The position numbers and the translations under genes were made by a program. A stretch of 64,000 bases of DNA from Planctomycetota bacterium (GTDB taxonomy: Bacteria; Planctomycetota; UBA1135; GCA-002686595): assembly GCA_020853575.1 (NCBI GenBank), contig JADYYP010000010.1, positions 1-64,000 on the forward strand, written 5' to 3'. The notes beneath the pieces are model-generated. The model did not search any database. It worked only from the letters and a program-made list of their open reading frames with translations, and was not told the origin of the DNA. Of this stretch, positions 12,257 to 20,758 are shown piece by piece. How positions within the stretch are numbered: position 1 is the first letter of the stretch; each line of letters starts with the position of its first letter.

Positions 12257-12817
12257 ATGAGAAAATCCCGACCCCTGTGCGCGACCTTCCTCGCCTCGTT
12301 GGCGCTGGTGGCCTGCCACCCCCACGAGGACGAGCAGGGCGATGACTTCGCGCTTTCGACCGGCGCCGCGCCGGTTGCACGCGTGGACGAGTTCGCCATC
12401 CACGTTCCACCGCCGCCGTTCAGCGAGGGCATCTTCCCCTGCTCGGACTGCCACAGCGAGGACGTGATGCCCGCCAACCCCAAGCGCCGCGAGCTCAAGA
12501 TCGCGCACCAGGACATCGCGCTCAAGCACGACGCGGAGCACCGCTGGTGCCTCGACTGCCACGACGCCAACGACCGCGATTCCCTGCACTTGGCGAGCGG
12601 CGAGAAAGTGCCTTTCGAGGAGAGCTATCGCTTGTGCGGCCAGTGCCACGGGGACAAGTACCGCGATTGGCGCGCCGGCGTGCACGGTCGACGCACCGGG
12701 CATTGGGACGGCGAGAAGCAGTACCTCCTGTGCGTGCACTGCCACAACTCCCACGCCCCCGCCTTTGCTCCGCTCAAGCCCGAAGCGCCGCCCGAGCGGC
12801 CTGTGAGGACGCCGTGA
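12257..12817 (+). CDS. Tetrahaem c-type cytochrome lipoprotein
   Basis: The 186-residue product starts with a lipoprotein signal (MRKSRPLCATFLASLALVAC) and carries four CXXCH motifs (CSDCH, CLDCH, CGQCH, CVHCH). The ATG at 12257 is chosen because it gives the signal peptide. Upstream in-frame sequence is out-of-frame DNA of the preceding gene. Its stop overlaps the GTG start of the FeS gene (GTGA), so translation is coupled. Tetrahaem + FeS + NrfD-like sets resemble Geobacter CbcSTU-type menaquinol oxidoreductases and the PsrBC/Qrc/ActBC superfamily. The cytochrome would carry electrons between the FeS subunit and periplasmic partners. Confidence 0.88.
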   Translation: MRKSRPLCATFLASLALVACHPHEDEQGDDFALSTGAAPVARVDEFAIHVPPPPFSEGIFPCSDCHSEDVMPANPKRRELKIAHQDIALKHDAEHRWCLDCHDANDRDSLHLASGEKVPFEESYRLCGQCHGDKYRDWRAGVHGRRTGHWDGEKQYLLCVHCHNSHAPAFAPLKPEAPPERPVRTP

Positions 12818-13704
12818 CCGACACCGCAGTCGACCGTCGAGATTTCCTGTGCACCGTTGCCGGCTGTGCCGCTGCCGCGGGGGTCGCGGGCTGCACCGAG
12901 CCGACCCACACGGACTTCTTCCGCAAGCACCTCGAGGAGCTCTCGCCCGAGCAAGTGAAGGGCATGATCGCCGATCTCGAGCGCGAGTACTCCGAGCGCT
13001 TCGGCAAGGACGTGACGGTCGGAACCCAGGAAGCGCGTGAGGGCGTGAGCTTCGCCTATGCGCTCGACCTCTCGCGCTGCATCGGCTGCCGCCGCTGCGT
13101 GCACGCCTGCGTCAAGGAGAACAACCAGAGCCGCAGCCCCGAGATCCAGTGGATCCGCGTGCTCGAGATGGAGAAGTCGAAGGGCATCGATCTACACCAT
13201 GCCGATCCGTACTACGACGCGGAGACTGTGCCGCGCCCGGGCCACTTCTACATGCCGGTCGCGTGCCAGCACTGCCGCAACGCACCCTGCGTCAAGTCCT
13301 GTCCAGTCGGCGCGACGTGGCAAGAGCCCGACGGCATCGTGGTGATCGACTACGACTGGTGCATCGGCTGCCGCTGCTGCATGGCGTCCTGCCCCTACGG
13401 CGCGCGCCGCTTCAACTGGGCCGATCCGCAATTGCCCGCCGAGGACATGAACCCCAAGACGCACCTCTTGGGCAACCGCCCGCGCCCCAAGGGCGTGGTC
13501 GAGAAGTGCACCTTCTGCATCCACCGCGTGCGCGAGGGGCTGTACCCGGCGTGCGTCGAGGTCTGCCCCGTGGGCGCGCGCAAGTTCGGCAACTTGAACG
13601 ACCCGCAGAGTGAGATCCGCTACGTGCTCGAGAACAAGCGCGTGTTCGTGCTCAAGAGCGAGCTCAACACCCGGCCGCGCTTCTACTACTTCTACGGAGT
13701 GTGA
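12814..13704 (+). CDS. Tat-exported 4x[4Fe-4S] ferredoxin-type subunit (NrfC/PsrB/CbcT-like)
   Basis: The protein has 296 residues and a GTG start overlapping the previous stop by 4 bp. The N-terminus has a twin-arginine motif (DRRDFL) and a hydrophobic stretch ending in AGVAGC, so it may be both Tat-exported and lipidated. Four cysteine clusters are visible: CIGCRRCVHAC, CQHCRNAPCVKSCP, CIGCRCCMASCP and CTFC...CVEVCP, the pattern of the NrfC/DmsB/PsrB family. It would relay electrons between the quinol site of the NrfD-like subunit and the tetrahaem lipoprotein. No molybdopterin catalytic subunit is adjacent, so the module probably ends in cytochromes and not in an oxyanion or sulfur reductase. 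Confidence 0.92.
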   Translation: MTDTAVDRRDFLCTVAGCAAAAGVAGCTEPTHTDFFRKHLEELSPEQVKGMIADLEREYSERFGKDVTVGTQEAREGVSFAYALDLSRCIGCRRCVHACVKENNQSRSPEIQWIRVLEMEKSKGIDLHHADPYYDAETVPRPGHFYMPVACQHCRNAPCVKSCPVGATWQEPDGIVVIDYDWCIGCRCCMASCPYGARRFNWADPQLPAEDMNPKTHLLGNRPRPKGVVEKCTFCIHRVREGLYPACVEVCPVGARKFGNLNDPQSEIRYVLENKRVFVLKSELNTRPRFYYFYGV

Positions 13705-13717
13705 GAGGAGACGCGTC

Positions 13718-14962
13718 ATGGGCACGCTTCAAATGTTTGCGCGCTTCGTCACCGGGAGCATCCGCATCGTCACGCGCGGCAACGCGCTGTACTTCGCCTG
13801 GGTGGCGGCATTGCTGGCGATGATCGCTGCTGGGGTTTGGGCCTACTTCAACCAATTCAGCACCGGGTTGATCACGACCAGCATGCGCGACCAGGTGTCG
13901 TGGGCCTTCTACATCGGCAACTTCACGTTCCTCGTCGGGGTCGCCGCGGCCGCCGTGCTGCTCGTGATCCCGGCCTACGTCTACCAGTGGAAGCCGATCA
14001 AGGAAGTCGTGATCCTGGGCGAGCTCTTGGCGATCTCCGCCATCTCGATGTGCGGCCTGTTCGTGTTCGTCGATGTCGGCAGCCCGCTCAACTTGATGCA
14101 CCTCGTCCCCGGGATCGGGCGCCTGAACGTCCCGTCGTCCCTGCTCGCGTGGGACGTGATCGTGCTCAACAGCTACCTCCTGCTGAACTTCACGATCGTC
14201 ACCTATCTGCTGTTCTCGCTGTACCGCGGCGGCGCACCCAACAAGAAGATCTTCACGCCGCTGGTGCTGTTCTCGATCCCGGCCGCCATCGGCATCCACA
14301 CCGTGACCGCGTTCCTCTACAACGGCCTGGCCGCGCGGCCGTTCTGGAATTCGGCCATCCTCGCGCCGCGCTTCATCGCCTCCGCATTCTGTTCGGGACC
14401 GGCTGTGCTGCTGGTGCTGATGATGCTGCTGCGCAAGTTCACGCGCTTCGAGATCACCGATACCGCGATCTGGAAGATCGCCGAGCTGATGGCCTACGCG
14501 ATGGGCGTGAACCTGTTCCTGCTGGCGGCCGAGGTCTTCAAGGAGTTCTACTCGGACACCGAGCACGTCATCCACATGGAGTACATGTTCACCGGCGTCG
14601 GCGGTCACTCCGCGATCGTGCCCTACATGTGGATCGCGGTCGTGTGTTCGATCCTGGCGTTCTTGATCTTCTTGGTTCCCAAGACACGCAAGAACCCCGT
14701 GACACTGGTGCTCGGCTGCGCGCTGATCTACGCCGGCGTCTACATCGAGAAGGGCATGGGCCTGGTGATCCCGGGCATGACGCCGGACGCGTTGGGCGAA
14801 ATCTACGAGTACGTGCCGTCCAAGAGCGAGGTGATCATCTCGCTGGGCGTCTTCTCGGTCGGGTTCCTGCTCTTCACGCTGATGGTGAAAGTCGCGACTC
14901 CGATCATGCTCGGCGAGTTCCGCGACATCCGCGCGGATCGCACGAAGCAAGTCGCACACTGA
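13718..14962 (+). CDS. nrfD: NrfD/PsrC-like quinol-oxidising membrane subunit
   Basis: The 414-residue polytopic protein has about ten hydrophobic helices and the NrfD/PsrC/ActC family look (helix segments WAFYIGNFTFLVGVAAAAVLL and HTVTAFLYNGLAARPFWNSAI, and the conserved NxxxxxxAE helix around NLFLLAAEVFKEFY). The start at 13718 has GAGAGGAG immediately upstream. The family binds quinol at the periplasmic side and hands electrons to the FeS partner. It is the last gene of the three-gene unit and is followed by a strong terminator. The symbol is used in the family sense only. A CbcU-like role in menaquinol oxidation is inferred from the partners. Confidence 0.9.
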   Translation: MGTLQMFARFVTGSIRIVTRGNALYFAWVAALLAMIAAGVWAYFNQFSTGLITTSMRDQVSWAFYIGNFTFLVGVAAAAVLLVIPAYVYQWKPIKEVVILGELLAISAISMCGLFVFVDVGSPLNLMHLVPGIGRLNVPSSLLAWDVIVLNSYLLLNFTIVTYLLFSLYRGGAPNKKIFTPLVLFSIPAAIGIHTVTAFLYNGLAARPFWNSAILAPRFIASAFCSGPAVLLVLMMLLRKFTRFEITDTAIWKIAELMAYAMGVNLFLLAAEVFKEFYSDTEHVIHMEYMFTGVGGHSAIVPYMWIAVVCSILAFLIFLVPKTRKNPVTLVLGCALIYAGVYIEKGMGLVIPGMTPDALGEIYEYVPSKSEVIISLGVFSVGFLLFTLMVKVATPIMLGEFRDIRADRTKQVAH

Positions 14963-14983
14963 CACGGGCGAGCTGCGGATCAC

Positions 14984-15021
14984 AGCGAGGTGTGCCACTC
15001 GAGCGGCACACCTCGCTTCTT
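14984..15021 (+). terminator. Rho-independent terminator after the NrfD gene
   Basis: A perfect 13-bp stem (AGCGAGGTGTGCC at 14984-14996, complement at 15005-15017) with an 8-nt loop is followed by a TTCTT stretch. It lies 21 bp after the NrfD stop. The stem also ends 37 bp from the stop of the minus-strand gene at 15055, so it may work in both directions. Confidence 0.75.
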
Positions 15022-15054
15022 GCGCTCGATGGTGTTGGGACTCGCCGCTTCGAG

Positions 15055-16740
15055 CTACGGCATGACCTCGAACGCCAGCGCGTCGCTCAATCCGATGCCC
15101 CCCAGCGCGCGATAGATGAACTGCGCGTACAGCGTGTCTCCGGCGCCGATGGAATAGGACGTGAGGTACGCGTTCGAAACCGCGAAGTCGAACTGGCTGT
15201 TGCAGCTCACGGGGGAACCGGCGCCCGACTGCAGCACCGGTGAGCGACGGAAGGGCGACTGCACGCAGCGCAGCCCGCCGTGGAATGGTGCTGCCGCGGG
15301 AGCCATGCTCCAAGCGACGATCCCGAGGCTCTGGCCACCGACGAAATTCCCGAGCAGGTGGAAGTCGTCCGGCCCCGACAGCGAGGCCGCGCCCGTGTGG
15401 TCGATTGCCACGAGACAGTTGCTGAGCGTCGCGGTGCAGTAACGAACCACGGACCCGTCACGCTCGGTCGCGTAGAGTCCTATCGAGGAATTCGTCGGCT
15501 TGACGATCACATCGAATGCGCGGTTGGACAGCGACAACGGAGTCGCGGCGACGTCCGCGCCGCCCGAGGACGGGTTCACACGCGCGATGCGCGCGAAATT
15601 GAGTTCCGTGTCGACGACGAAGTGATCGGGTGCGCCATTGAGATCGCCAGCGACGATGTCCGGGGCAAAACTGCGGAACGCGACGTAGCGCCCATCCGGA
15701 GACGCCAGCGGCGCGAAGGATGGCCCCGACGCCTGCAGTCCCGTCCAAGCCAGCGACACGCGTCGCGTTTGGTTCGCGGAGAGGTCGCGCACGAAGATGT
15801 CGCTCGCAGCGTTGGTGTCGCCGCCGACGAGATCACTGGACGTGCTCTCGAACACGACGCTGCGCCCGTCCGCGGAGATCGTCGCATTGCGCGAGGCGCC
15901 GTTGCCGGGAGCGCCGGAAAGGGACACGCTCACACAGCTGGTTGCGGCCGCGCTGCGATCGCGCACGAACACCTGGAGCCCGCTCGTTACGGTGTTGGCG
16001 ACGAGGTTCGTGGCACTCGAATGGAACGCCACCCACTGGCCTTCCGCGCTGATCGAGGGCCCGCCACTGGCGCCTCCGTTCGCGGCGCCGCCGCTCGCCG
16101 ACACGCTGATGTGCTCCAGCGCGCCGCTCGTCACGTCCTTCAGGAACACATCGGAGTGCGGGAAGCCCGCATCCCCCGCGACCCACGTTCCCACATAGCT
16201 CGAGAACACGACACAGCGACCATCGGCACTGAGGTCGGGATCGAACGAGTCGTCGTGACCGAATGCGCCGCTGGCATCGGTGCTCACCGGGTACTGCAGC
16301 CCCGTGGTGCGATCCCACACGTAGACGTCGTCGGCCCCGTTGACGTCATGGGTCACCATGTTGAAGGCCGAGGCGGTATAGGCCACGAAGCGACCGTCGC
16401 CGCTGACGCATGCTTCCGCTACATCGCCATTGGACGGGTCGCCATTGGGAGCCAGCGTCACGAGCGTGGTCGTGCCTCCAACACGATCGCGGAGGTAGAT
16501 GTTGACGTCGCCGGGTTCGATGCTCGGAACAACCAAGTCGACGGCACGACTGTCGAACACGACATAGCGACCGTCCGGTGACACCGCCCGCGGATTGGAG
16601 ATCGACGAGACACTCGCGGTGGGTTGGCCCGCCGAGCTGACGTCGAGACGCTCGGCCACCTGAGCGCTGGACACGACCGGAAGACTGACGAGGAAGGCCC
16701 CGGTCAACGAGCACCGGCGCCTCGAGAAGTGAACTTGCAT
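15055..16740 (-). CDS. Secreted WD40-like beta-propeller protein with planctomycete C-terminal domain
   Basis: The 561-residue protein begins at ATG 16740 (MQVHFSRRRCSLTGAFLV...VSSAQ), which gives a signal peptide that the longer upstream reading does not. About six repeats of a WD40-like (PD40/TolB-type) propeller follow, each with S.DGR.V.F.S.A.....D.N...D.(F/Y).(R/W)D. The last 140 residues or so form the small domain also seen at the ends of the proteins encoded at 425-2116 and 46937-48469 (start YCTATLSNC, end LSDALAFEV). Such proteins are exported in large numbers by planctomycetes. The ligand is unknown. No catalytic residues are visible. Confidence 0.8.
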   Translation of the reverse strand: MQVHFSRRRCSLTGAFLVSLPVVSSAQVAERLDVSSAGQPTASVSSISNPRAVSPDGRYVVFDSRAVDLVVPSIEPGDVNIYLRDRVGGTTTLVTLAPNGDPSNGDVAEACVSGDGRFVAYTASAFNMVTHDVNGADDVYVWDRTTGLQYPVSTDASGAFGHDDSFDPDLSADGRCVVFSSYVGTWVAGDAGFPHSDVFLKDVTSGALEHISVSASGGAANGGASGGPSISAEGQWVAFHSSATNLVANTVTSGLQVFVRDRSAAATSCVSVSLSGAPGNGASRNATISADGRSVVFESTSSDLVGGDTNAASDIFVRDLSANQTRRVSLAWTGLQASGPSFAPLASPDGRYVAFRSFAPDIVAGDLNGAPDHFVVDTELNFARIARVNPSSGGADVAATPLSLSNRAFDVIVKPTNSSIGLYATERDGSVVRYCTATLSNCLVAIDHTGAASLSGPDDFHLLGNFVGGQSLGIVAWSMAPAAAPFHGGLRCVQSPFRRSPVLQSGAGSPVSCNSQFDFAVSNAYLTSYSIGAGDTLYAQFIYRALGGIGLSDALAFEVMP

Positions 16741-16999
16741 TTTCAGAGTCCTTGAATCGTCCTGCCAACGAACCTGGCGCTGCGGCTCGACGATGTCGAA
16801 AGCCCCGCACTGCCAGAGGGCCACTGAACGCACAAGGTACCCGGCGCGACGTGATCGGTGACAAGTCACGTCCGACTTGGGCGCGTGCCCGGCGCGGAGG
16901 GCGCGGAGAATCCCGAGTCCGAGCGGTAGCGCAGCCAGGCCCACTGGGTAGCTCCGGGCTCGAGACAGAACCCCTCCCGCGGCCTCCATATCCCCGAAC

Positions 17000-17818
17000 A
17001 TGCTGCGCAACACCCTCCTCGCCCTCACCCTTCCCGTGCTCGTCAGCTGCTCCGTGCTGTCGCGCCCGCCGCTCGCGCCACTGGCCATCCTGCGCAGCCC
17101 CGACATCAAGCTGAGCGTGGAGCCCAGCCTCCGCACGCTCGAGCCCGCGCAACAAGCACCCTCGAGTGCTGTCGGTCGCGACGCCGACGTCAAGCTCGAG
17201 GTCAGCGTCTACGCGGTCGATCGCTCGGTGGTCGCGTCGGTCCCGCGCTGCGGCCGGAGCCTGGTGAACGCCGTGACCTGCACGTCCGAGGAGCTCGAGC
17301 ACTGGTTCGGCGAGCTCCAGCGTCGCGGCGACGTGCATCTGTCGTCGATCGGTGACAGCACCGGCTTGACGCTCGGCGAGAGCCCGCGAGGCGTCGTGCG
17401 CATGCTCAGCCAGACGGCGTTCGTGCGTGGGTTCGAAGTGCTGCAACGCGCGGACGGCGGGATCGCCGATCCGCGGATCGACGTCGTGTCCGAGGGATTC
17501 CTGCTCGATGCCGCGCTGCGCGAGGACCAGGTCAACGATCGGCTCGATGTCGGGCTCGACATCGTGGTGTGTGAGCTCGACCGTCCGCTGGGCGAGCGGC
17601 ATCTGCGCATCTTCGACCAAGCCGAATCGGTGCTGGTCCAGGCTCCGACCGGCGTCACGTGGACCGTGTCGCTGCGCGAGTCACTGGCACGCGGAGAAGC
17701 GCTGGTGATGACGACGCGCTCGGCCCAATCGGACTCCGACAAGCCCTGCGTGCTGACGATCGTCCGCCGGTGCGTCGAACGCTCCGACGAGGACCGCGAA
17801 GCCACGCAAGCAAACTGA
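17000..17818 (+). CDS. Lipoprotein of unknown function
   Basis: The 272-residue product has a clear lipoprotein signal (MLRNTLLALTLPVLVSC). The mature part is mixed alpha/beta with several amphipathic strands (DVKLEVSVYAVDRSVVASV, VGLDIVVCELDRPLGERHL, GVTWTVSLRESLARGEALVM) that look vaguely like secretin N-domains or pilus-assembly periplasmic domains. I could not match it to a family. It is divergent from the propeller gene (259 bp apart) and convergent with the 21-haem cytochrome gene. Function unknown. Confidence 0.6.
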   Translation: MLRNTLLALTLPVLVSCSVLSRPPLAPLAILRSPDIKLSVEPSLRTLEPAQQAPSSAVGRDADVKLEVSVYAVDRSVVASVPRCGRSLVNAVTCTSEELEHWFGELQRRGDVHLSSIGDSTGLTLGESPRGVVRMLSQTAFVRGFEVLQRADGGIADPRIDVVSEGFLLDAALREDQVNDRLDVGLDIVVCELDRPLGERHLRIFDQAESVLVQAPTGVTWTVSLRESLARGEALVMTTRSAQSDSDKPCVLTIVRRCVERSDEDREATQAN

Positions 17819-17834
17819 CGGATTCTCCGGACGC

Positions 17835-17870
17835 GCGAGCCCACAGCGGTCGGTGCCGATGTGGGCCCGC
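17835..17870. terminator. Candidate bidirectional terminator hairpin
   Basis: An 11-bp stem with one mismatch (17835-17845 against 17860-17870) and a 14-nt loop sits between two convergent stops (17818 and 17896). There is no T-run, so this is a moderate call. Confidence 0.45.
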
Positions 17871-17895
17871 GAAGCGTGCTCGCCCTGGCAGCGCG

Positions 17896-20715
17896 TCAGT
17901 TCACGCCCTGCGTCGACGCATTGCGCTCCTTGCGACGGCGCTCGAGGATCGCCAGGTACTCGCCCGGATGGTGGTGGCGCAGCTCCTCGCGCGAGATCAG
18001 TCCGTCGAGCCACACGCGGCTCATCGGGAACACGCCCGGCCGCAAGTGCACGTGATACATGTGCCAGATGATGATCGCCAAGAACGCGAGTGTGGCCTCG
18101 AAGCCGTGCACGACGCGGCACACTTCGAACGTCCAACTCGGCGTCCAGTCGAGGAACCAGCCCGGACGCCAGAGGATCGCGCCGGTGACGATCATCACGA
18201 AGTTGCCCCAGACCACCGCGCCGTATTCGAGCTTCTCGACCAGGCCGTAACGTCCCATCAGCGGTCGGCGCTCGCACTTCAGCCACGGATAACGCGCGAA
18301 GAGCGGGGCAAACAGCTTGCGCTTCGAGAGCCAACTCATGATGCCGACGTCGAACAGCATCTCCTGAGCGAAGTCGAGCACGTCGCGCGGCCTGAACATC
18401 ATCTGCATCAGCCAGCGCCGGGCCGGAGTGGAGACCAGCATCACCAGGATGTGCCACAGGGACAGGCCGATCAGTCCGATCGCGCCGACGCGGTGCAGTT
18501 GACTGCGCAACGCGAACCCACCCTCGAGGTCGATGATCGAACGCATGAAGCCCATGTCGTGCAAGAACACGGGAACACCGGTGACGACCAGGAGCATGAA
18601 CGAGCTCACCAGGATTGCGTGCTGCAGGCGACCGTGACGCCCCATGCGCCGGAACTTCTCGCCCGGATCGACCAGTCGGTCCTCGTCGGGCCACTCGCGC
18701 GGATCGATGTGGTGCGTCTCGGGCGGTCCCCAGCGCATGCGCAGTCGCAGGCGCGCGAAGAGATCGAACAGGATGAACAGCACGAACGCGCCGATGACCA
18801 CGATCACCAGGCCGGTGTAGATCGTCTTGACCCAATACGGCACCGGGTTGGACTCGGCGTCGATCTGCGAGTGCACCGGCACTTTCGCGAAAGCCGCGCC
18901 GGCTTGGCTGTGGCAACTGCCGCAAGTCTTGTCGAGGTTCGCCGCGTGGATCGTCGAACGCGGATCGCTCGAGGGGAAGATGTCGTGGAACCCGTGGCAC
19001 GAGGCGCAGTTGGCCGCGCCCTCGGCGCCCAGCGAGCTGGCGATGCCGTGGTACGAGCTCCCCCATGTCGCCCGCACACCGGCCTTGAGCCCGTGGCGGC
19101 GCGCGAAGTCGTCGTCGCCGTGGCAACGCGCGCAAGTCTCGGCGACGACGGCTGTCGATACGCTCGACGCGGGGTTGGTCGGGTCCTTGATCGCGTGCTC
19201 GCGATGGCAGTCGTTGCATACCGGCACTTCGGCCGAACCCGAAACGAAGGCCTTGCCGTGCACACCCTCGAGGTAGTTCTCGAGGATTCCGAAGTGGCAC
19301 GTGCCGCAGGTGTGCGGGATGTTGGAACGCGAGGTCGGCGCGTCCGGTGCATCGGGACGGCGAATGTCGTGGCCGCCGTGGCACGACGCGCAGGTGGCAC
19401 TCACGATCAGGCCGTCCACCCGCAGCGCGCGTCCGTGCACACTCGACTCGTACTGCTGCACCTTCGCCCCGCCGGGCGCGGGATGCTCGGGCGACGGATC
19501 GACACGGTGGCACGCCTCGCAGGTGTCGGGAAGGTTGAGCGGATAAGTCCTCGAGGCTGAATCGCTGGCGCGTCGCGCATCGTGCGCGCCGTGGCAGTCG
19601 ACACAACGCGCGGCCGAAGTTCCCGTGCCGGGATCGGCCGAGTGTGGGCTCTTGAGCCATGAATCCTGGGCCTTCGCGTGGCATTGCGCGCAGTCGACTC
19701 CCCGCACGGCATGCTCGGCGCACTTGCTAGCGGACTGGGCGGAGCGGGCGTGGCACTGCGTGCAGCTCTCCTTCATCGATTCGTGCACGCTGCCCGCGAG
19801 GTGCTGCTCCGCCTCGACGTGGCACTTGGTGCAGGCGGGTACCTCGCGCGCGGGCGCGCTGGCCCCGTCGGCCGCGACGCTCCAGTGGAACGAGTGGCAT
19901 GTCGAGCAGTCGCGGGACTCGGGCAAGGAGCCCGCGTGCTGTCCCGAGTGACACAGCGAGCACTTGTTGACGCCGTCGGACTCGAACACCGTCGAGCGCA
20001 ACGTCGCGGCATCGGTGTGATGTCCTTCGTGGCACACCAAGCAACTGATCTTCGGAGGCGCGTCGCCGGCTGCATGATGCAAGCTGGCCCGCGACTGTGT
20101 GTGGCATGCCTCGCACCTCTGTGATGCGTGGTCGGCGTTCATGGCCGACTGCGCCAAGAGCGGCGAAAGCACCTCGTGATCCCCGTGGCAATCGGCGCAA
20201 CCGGCTGCGGCCCCGTCGCCCTTCTCGAGCGCGGCGTGGTGCGCGGAGCCCGCGAACGAGGCGAGCTCCTTCTCGTGACACGTCGAGCAGGCCTCGGTCG
20301 CCGCACGCTTGCGCGCGAGCGGGTCGAGCGTCTCGAACAGCGGCAAGTAATGCTGCACGCCGTGGCACGACGTGCAACGCGGGTAGGGTCGCGTATCGGC
20401 TGGCGAGGCGGCGCGGTGTGCGCTCTTGCCCACGGCTCGCGATTGATCGGCATGACAGGTCGAGCAGTTGACCTTGGGTACGTGCTCGACGTGATCCGAC
20501 TCCTCGGCAGGATCCCAGGCCGCGAGCGCGGCGTGGCAATCCACGCAGGACAAGTCGACGTGCGAGCGACGCACGCTTTCGTCGACCTTCACTTCAGCGT
20601 GGCACAGCTGGCAGACCTTGTCTTCGACCTGCGGTGCCGCGTGAATCTGGAGTGTCGCCGTCGACGCTAGGACGGCGGTGAAGGCGAGCCAAAGGACTCC
20701 GTGGAGGAGCTTCAT
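17896..20715 (-). CDS. Giant CbcL-like cytochrome: 21 c-type haem motifs plus b-type membrane domain
   Basis: The 939-residue protein starts at ATG 20715, which gives a Sec signal (MKLLHGVLWLAFTAVLAS...QIHA). Twenty-one CXXCH motifs fall in the first 600 residues or so. A hydrophobic C-terminal domain follows with four main helices and His residues where FdnI/HydC-type di-haem b subunits bind haem (GRLQHAILVSSFML, LHRVGAIGLIGLSLWH, CRVVHGFEATLAFL, WHMYHVH). The multihaem plus FdnI/HydC-type b layout is that of Geobacter CbcL, an inner-membrane menaquinol oxidase for extracellular respiration. CbcL has nine c-haems, so this protein is far larger. It is the last gene of the minus-strand respiratory block, 43 bp after the NapC-type gene. 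It probably oxidises quinol and feeds periplasmic cytochromes. Confidence 0.85.
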   Translation of the reverse strand: MKLLHGVLWLAFTAVLASTATLQIHAAPQVEDKVCQLCHAEVKVDESVRRSHVDLSCVDCHAALAAWDPAEESDHVEHVPKVNCSTCHADQSRAVGKSAHRAASPADTRPYPRCTSCHGVQHYLPLFETLDPLARKRAATEACSTCHEKELASFAGSAHHAALEKGDGAAAGCADCHGDHEVLSPLLAQSAMNADHASQRCEACHTQSRASLHHAAGDAPPKISCLVCHEGHHTDAATLRSTVFESDGVNKCSLCHSGQHAGSLPESRDCSTCHSFHWSVAADGASAPAREVPACTKCHVEAEQHLAGSVHESMKESCTQCHARSAQSASKCAEHAVRGVDCAQCHAKAQDSWLKSPHSADPGTGTSAARCVDCHGAHDARRASDSASRTYPLNLPDTCEACHRVDPSPEHPAPGGAKVQQYESSVHGRALRVDGLIVSATCASCHGGHDIRRPDAPDAPTSRSNIPHTCGTCHFGILENYLEGVHGKAFVSGSAEVPVCNDCHREHAIKDPTNPASSVSTAVVAETCARCHGDDDFARRHGLKAGVRATWGSSYHGIASSLGAEGAANCASCHGFHDIFPSSDPRSTIHAANLDKTCGSCHSQAGAAFAKVPVHSQIDAESNPVPYWVKTIYTGLVIVVIGAFVLFILFDLFARLRLRMRWGPPETHHIDPREWPDEDRLVDPGEKFRRMGRHGRLQHAILVSSFMLLVVTGVPVFLHDMGFMRSIIDLEGGFALRSQLHRVGAIGLIGLSLWHILVMLVSTPARRWLMQMMFRPRDVLDFAQEMLFDVGIMSWLSKRKLFAPLFARYPWLKCERRPLMGRYGLVEKLEYGAVVWGNFVMIVTGAILWRPGWFLDWTPSWTFEVCRVVHGFEATLAFLAIIIWHMYHVHLRPGVFPMSRVWLDGLISREELRHHHPGEYLAILERRRKERNASTQGVN

Positions 20716-20758
20716 GGCGCGGTGCCCGAGTGTGGGCACATGGCTGGAGAAGGTAGAA

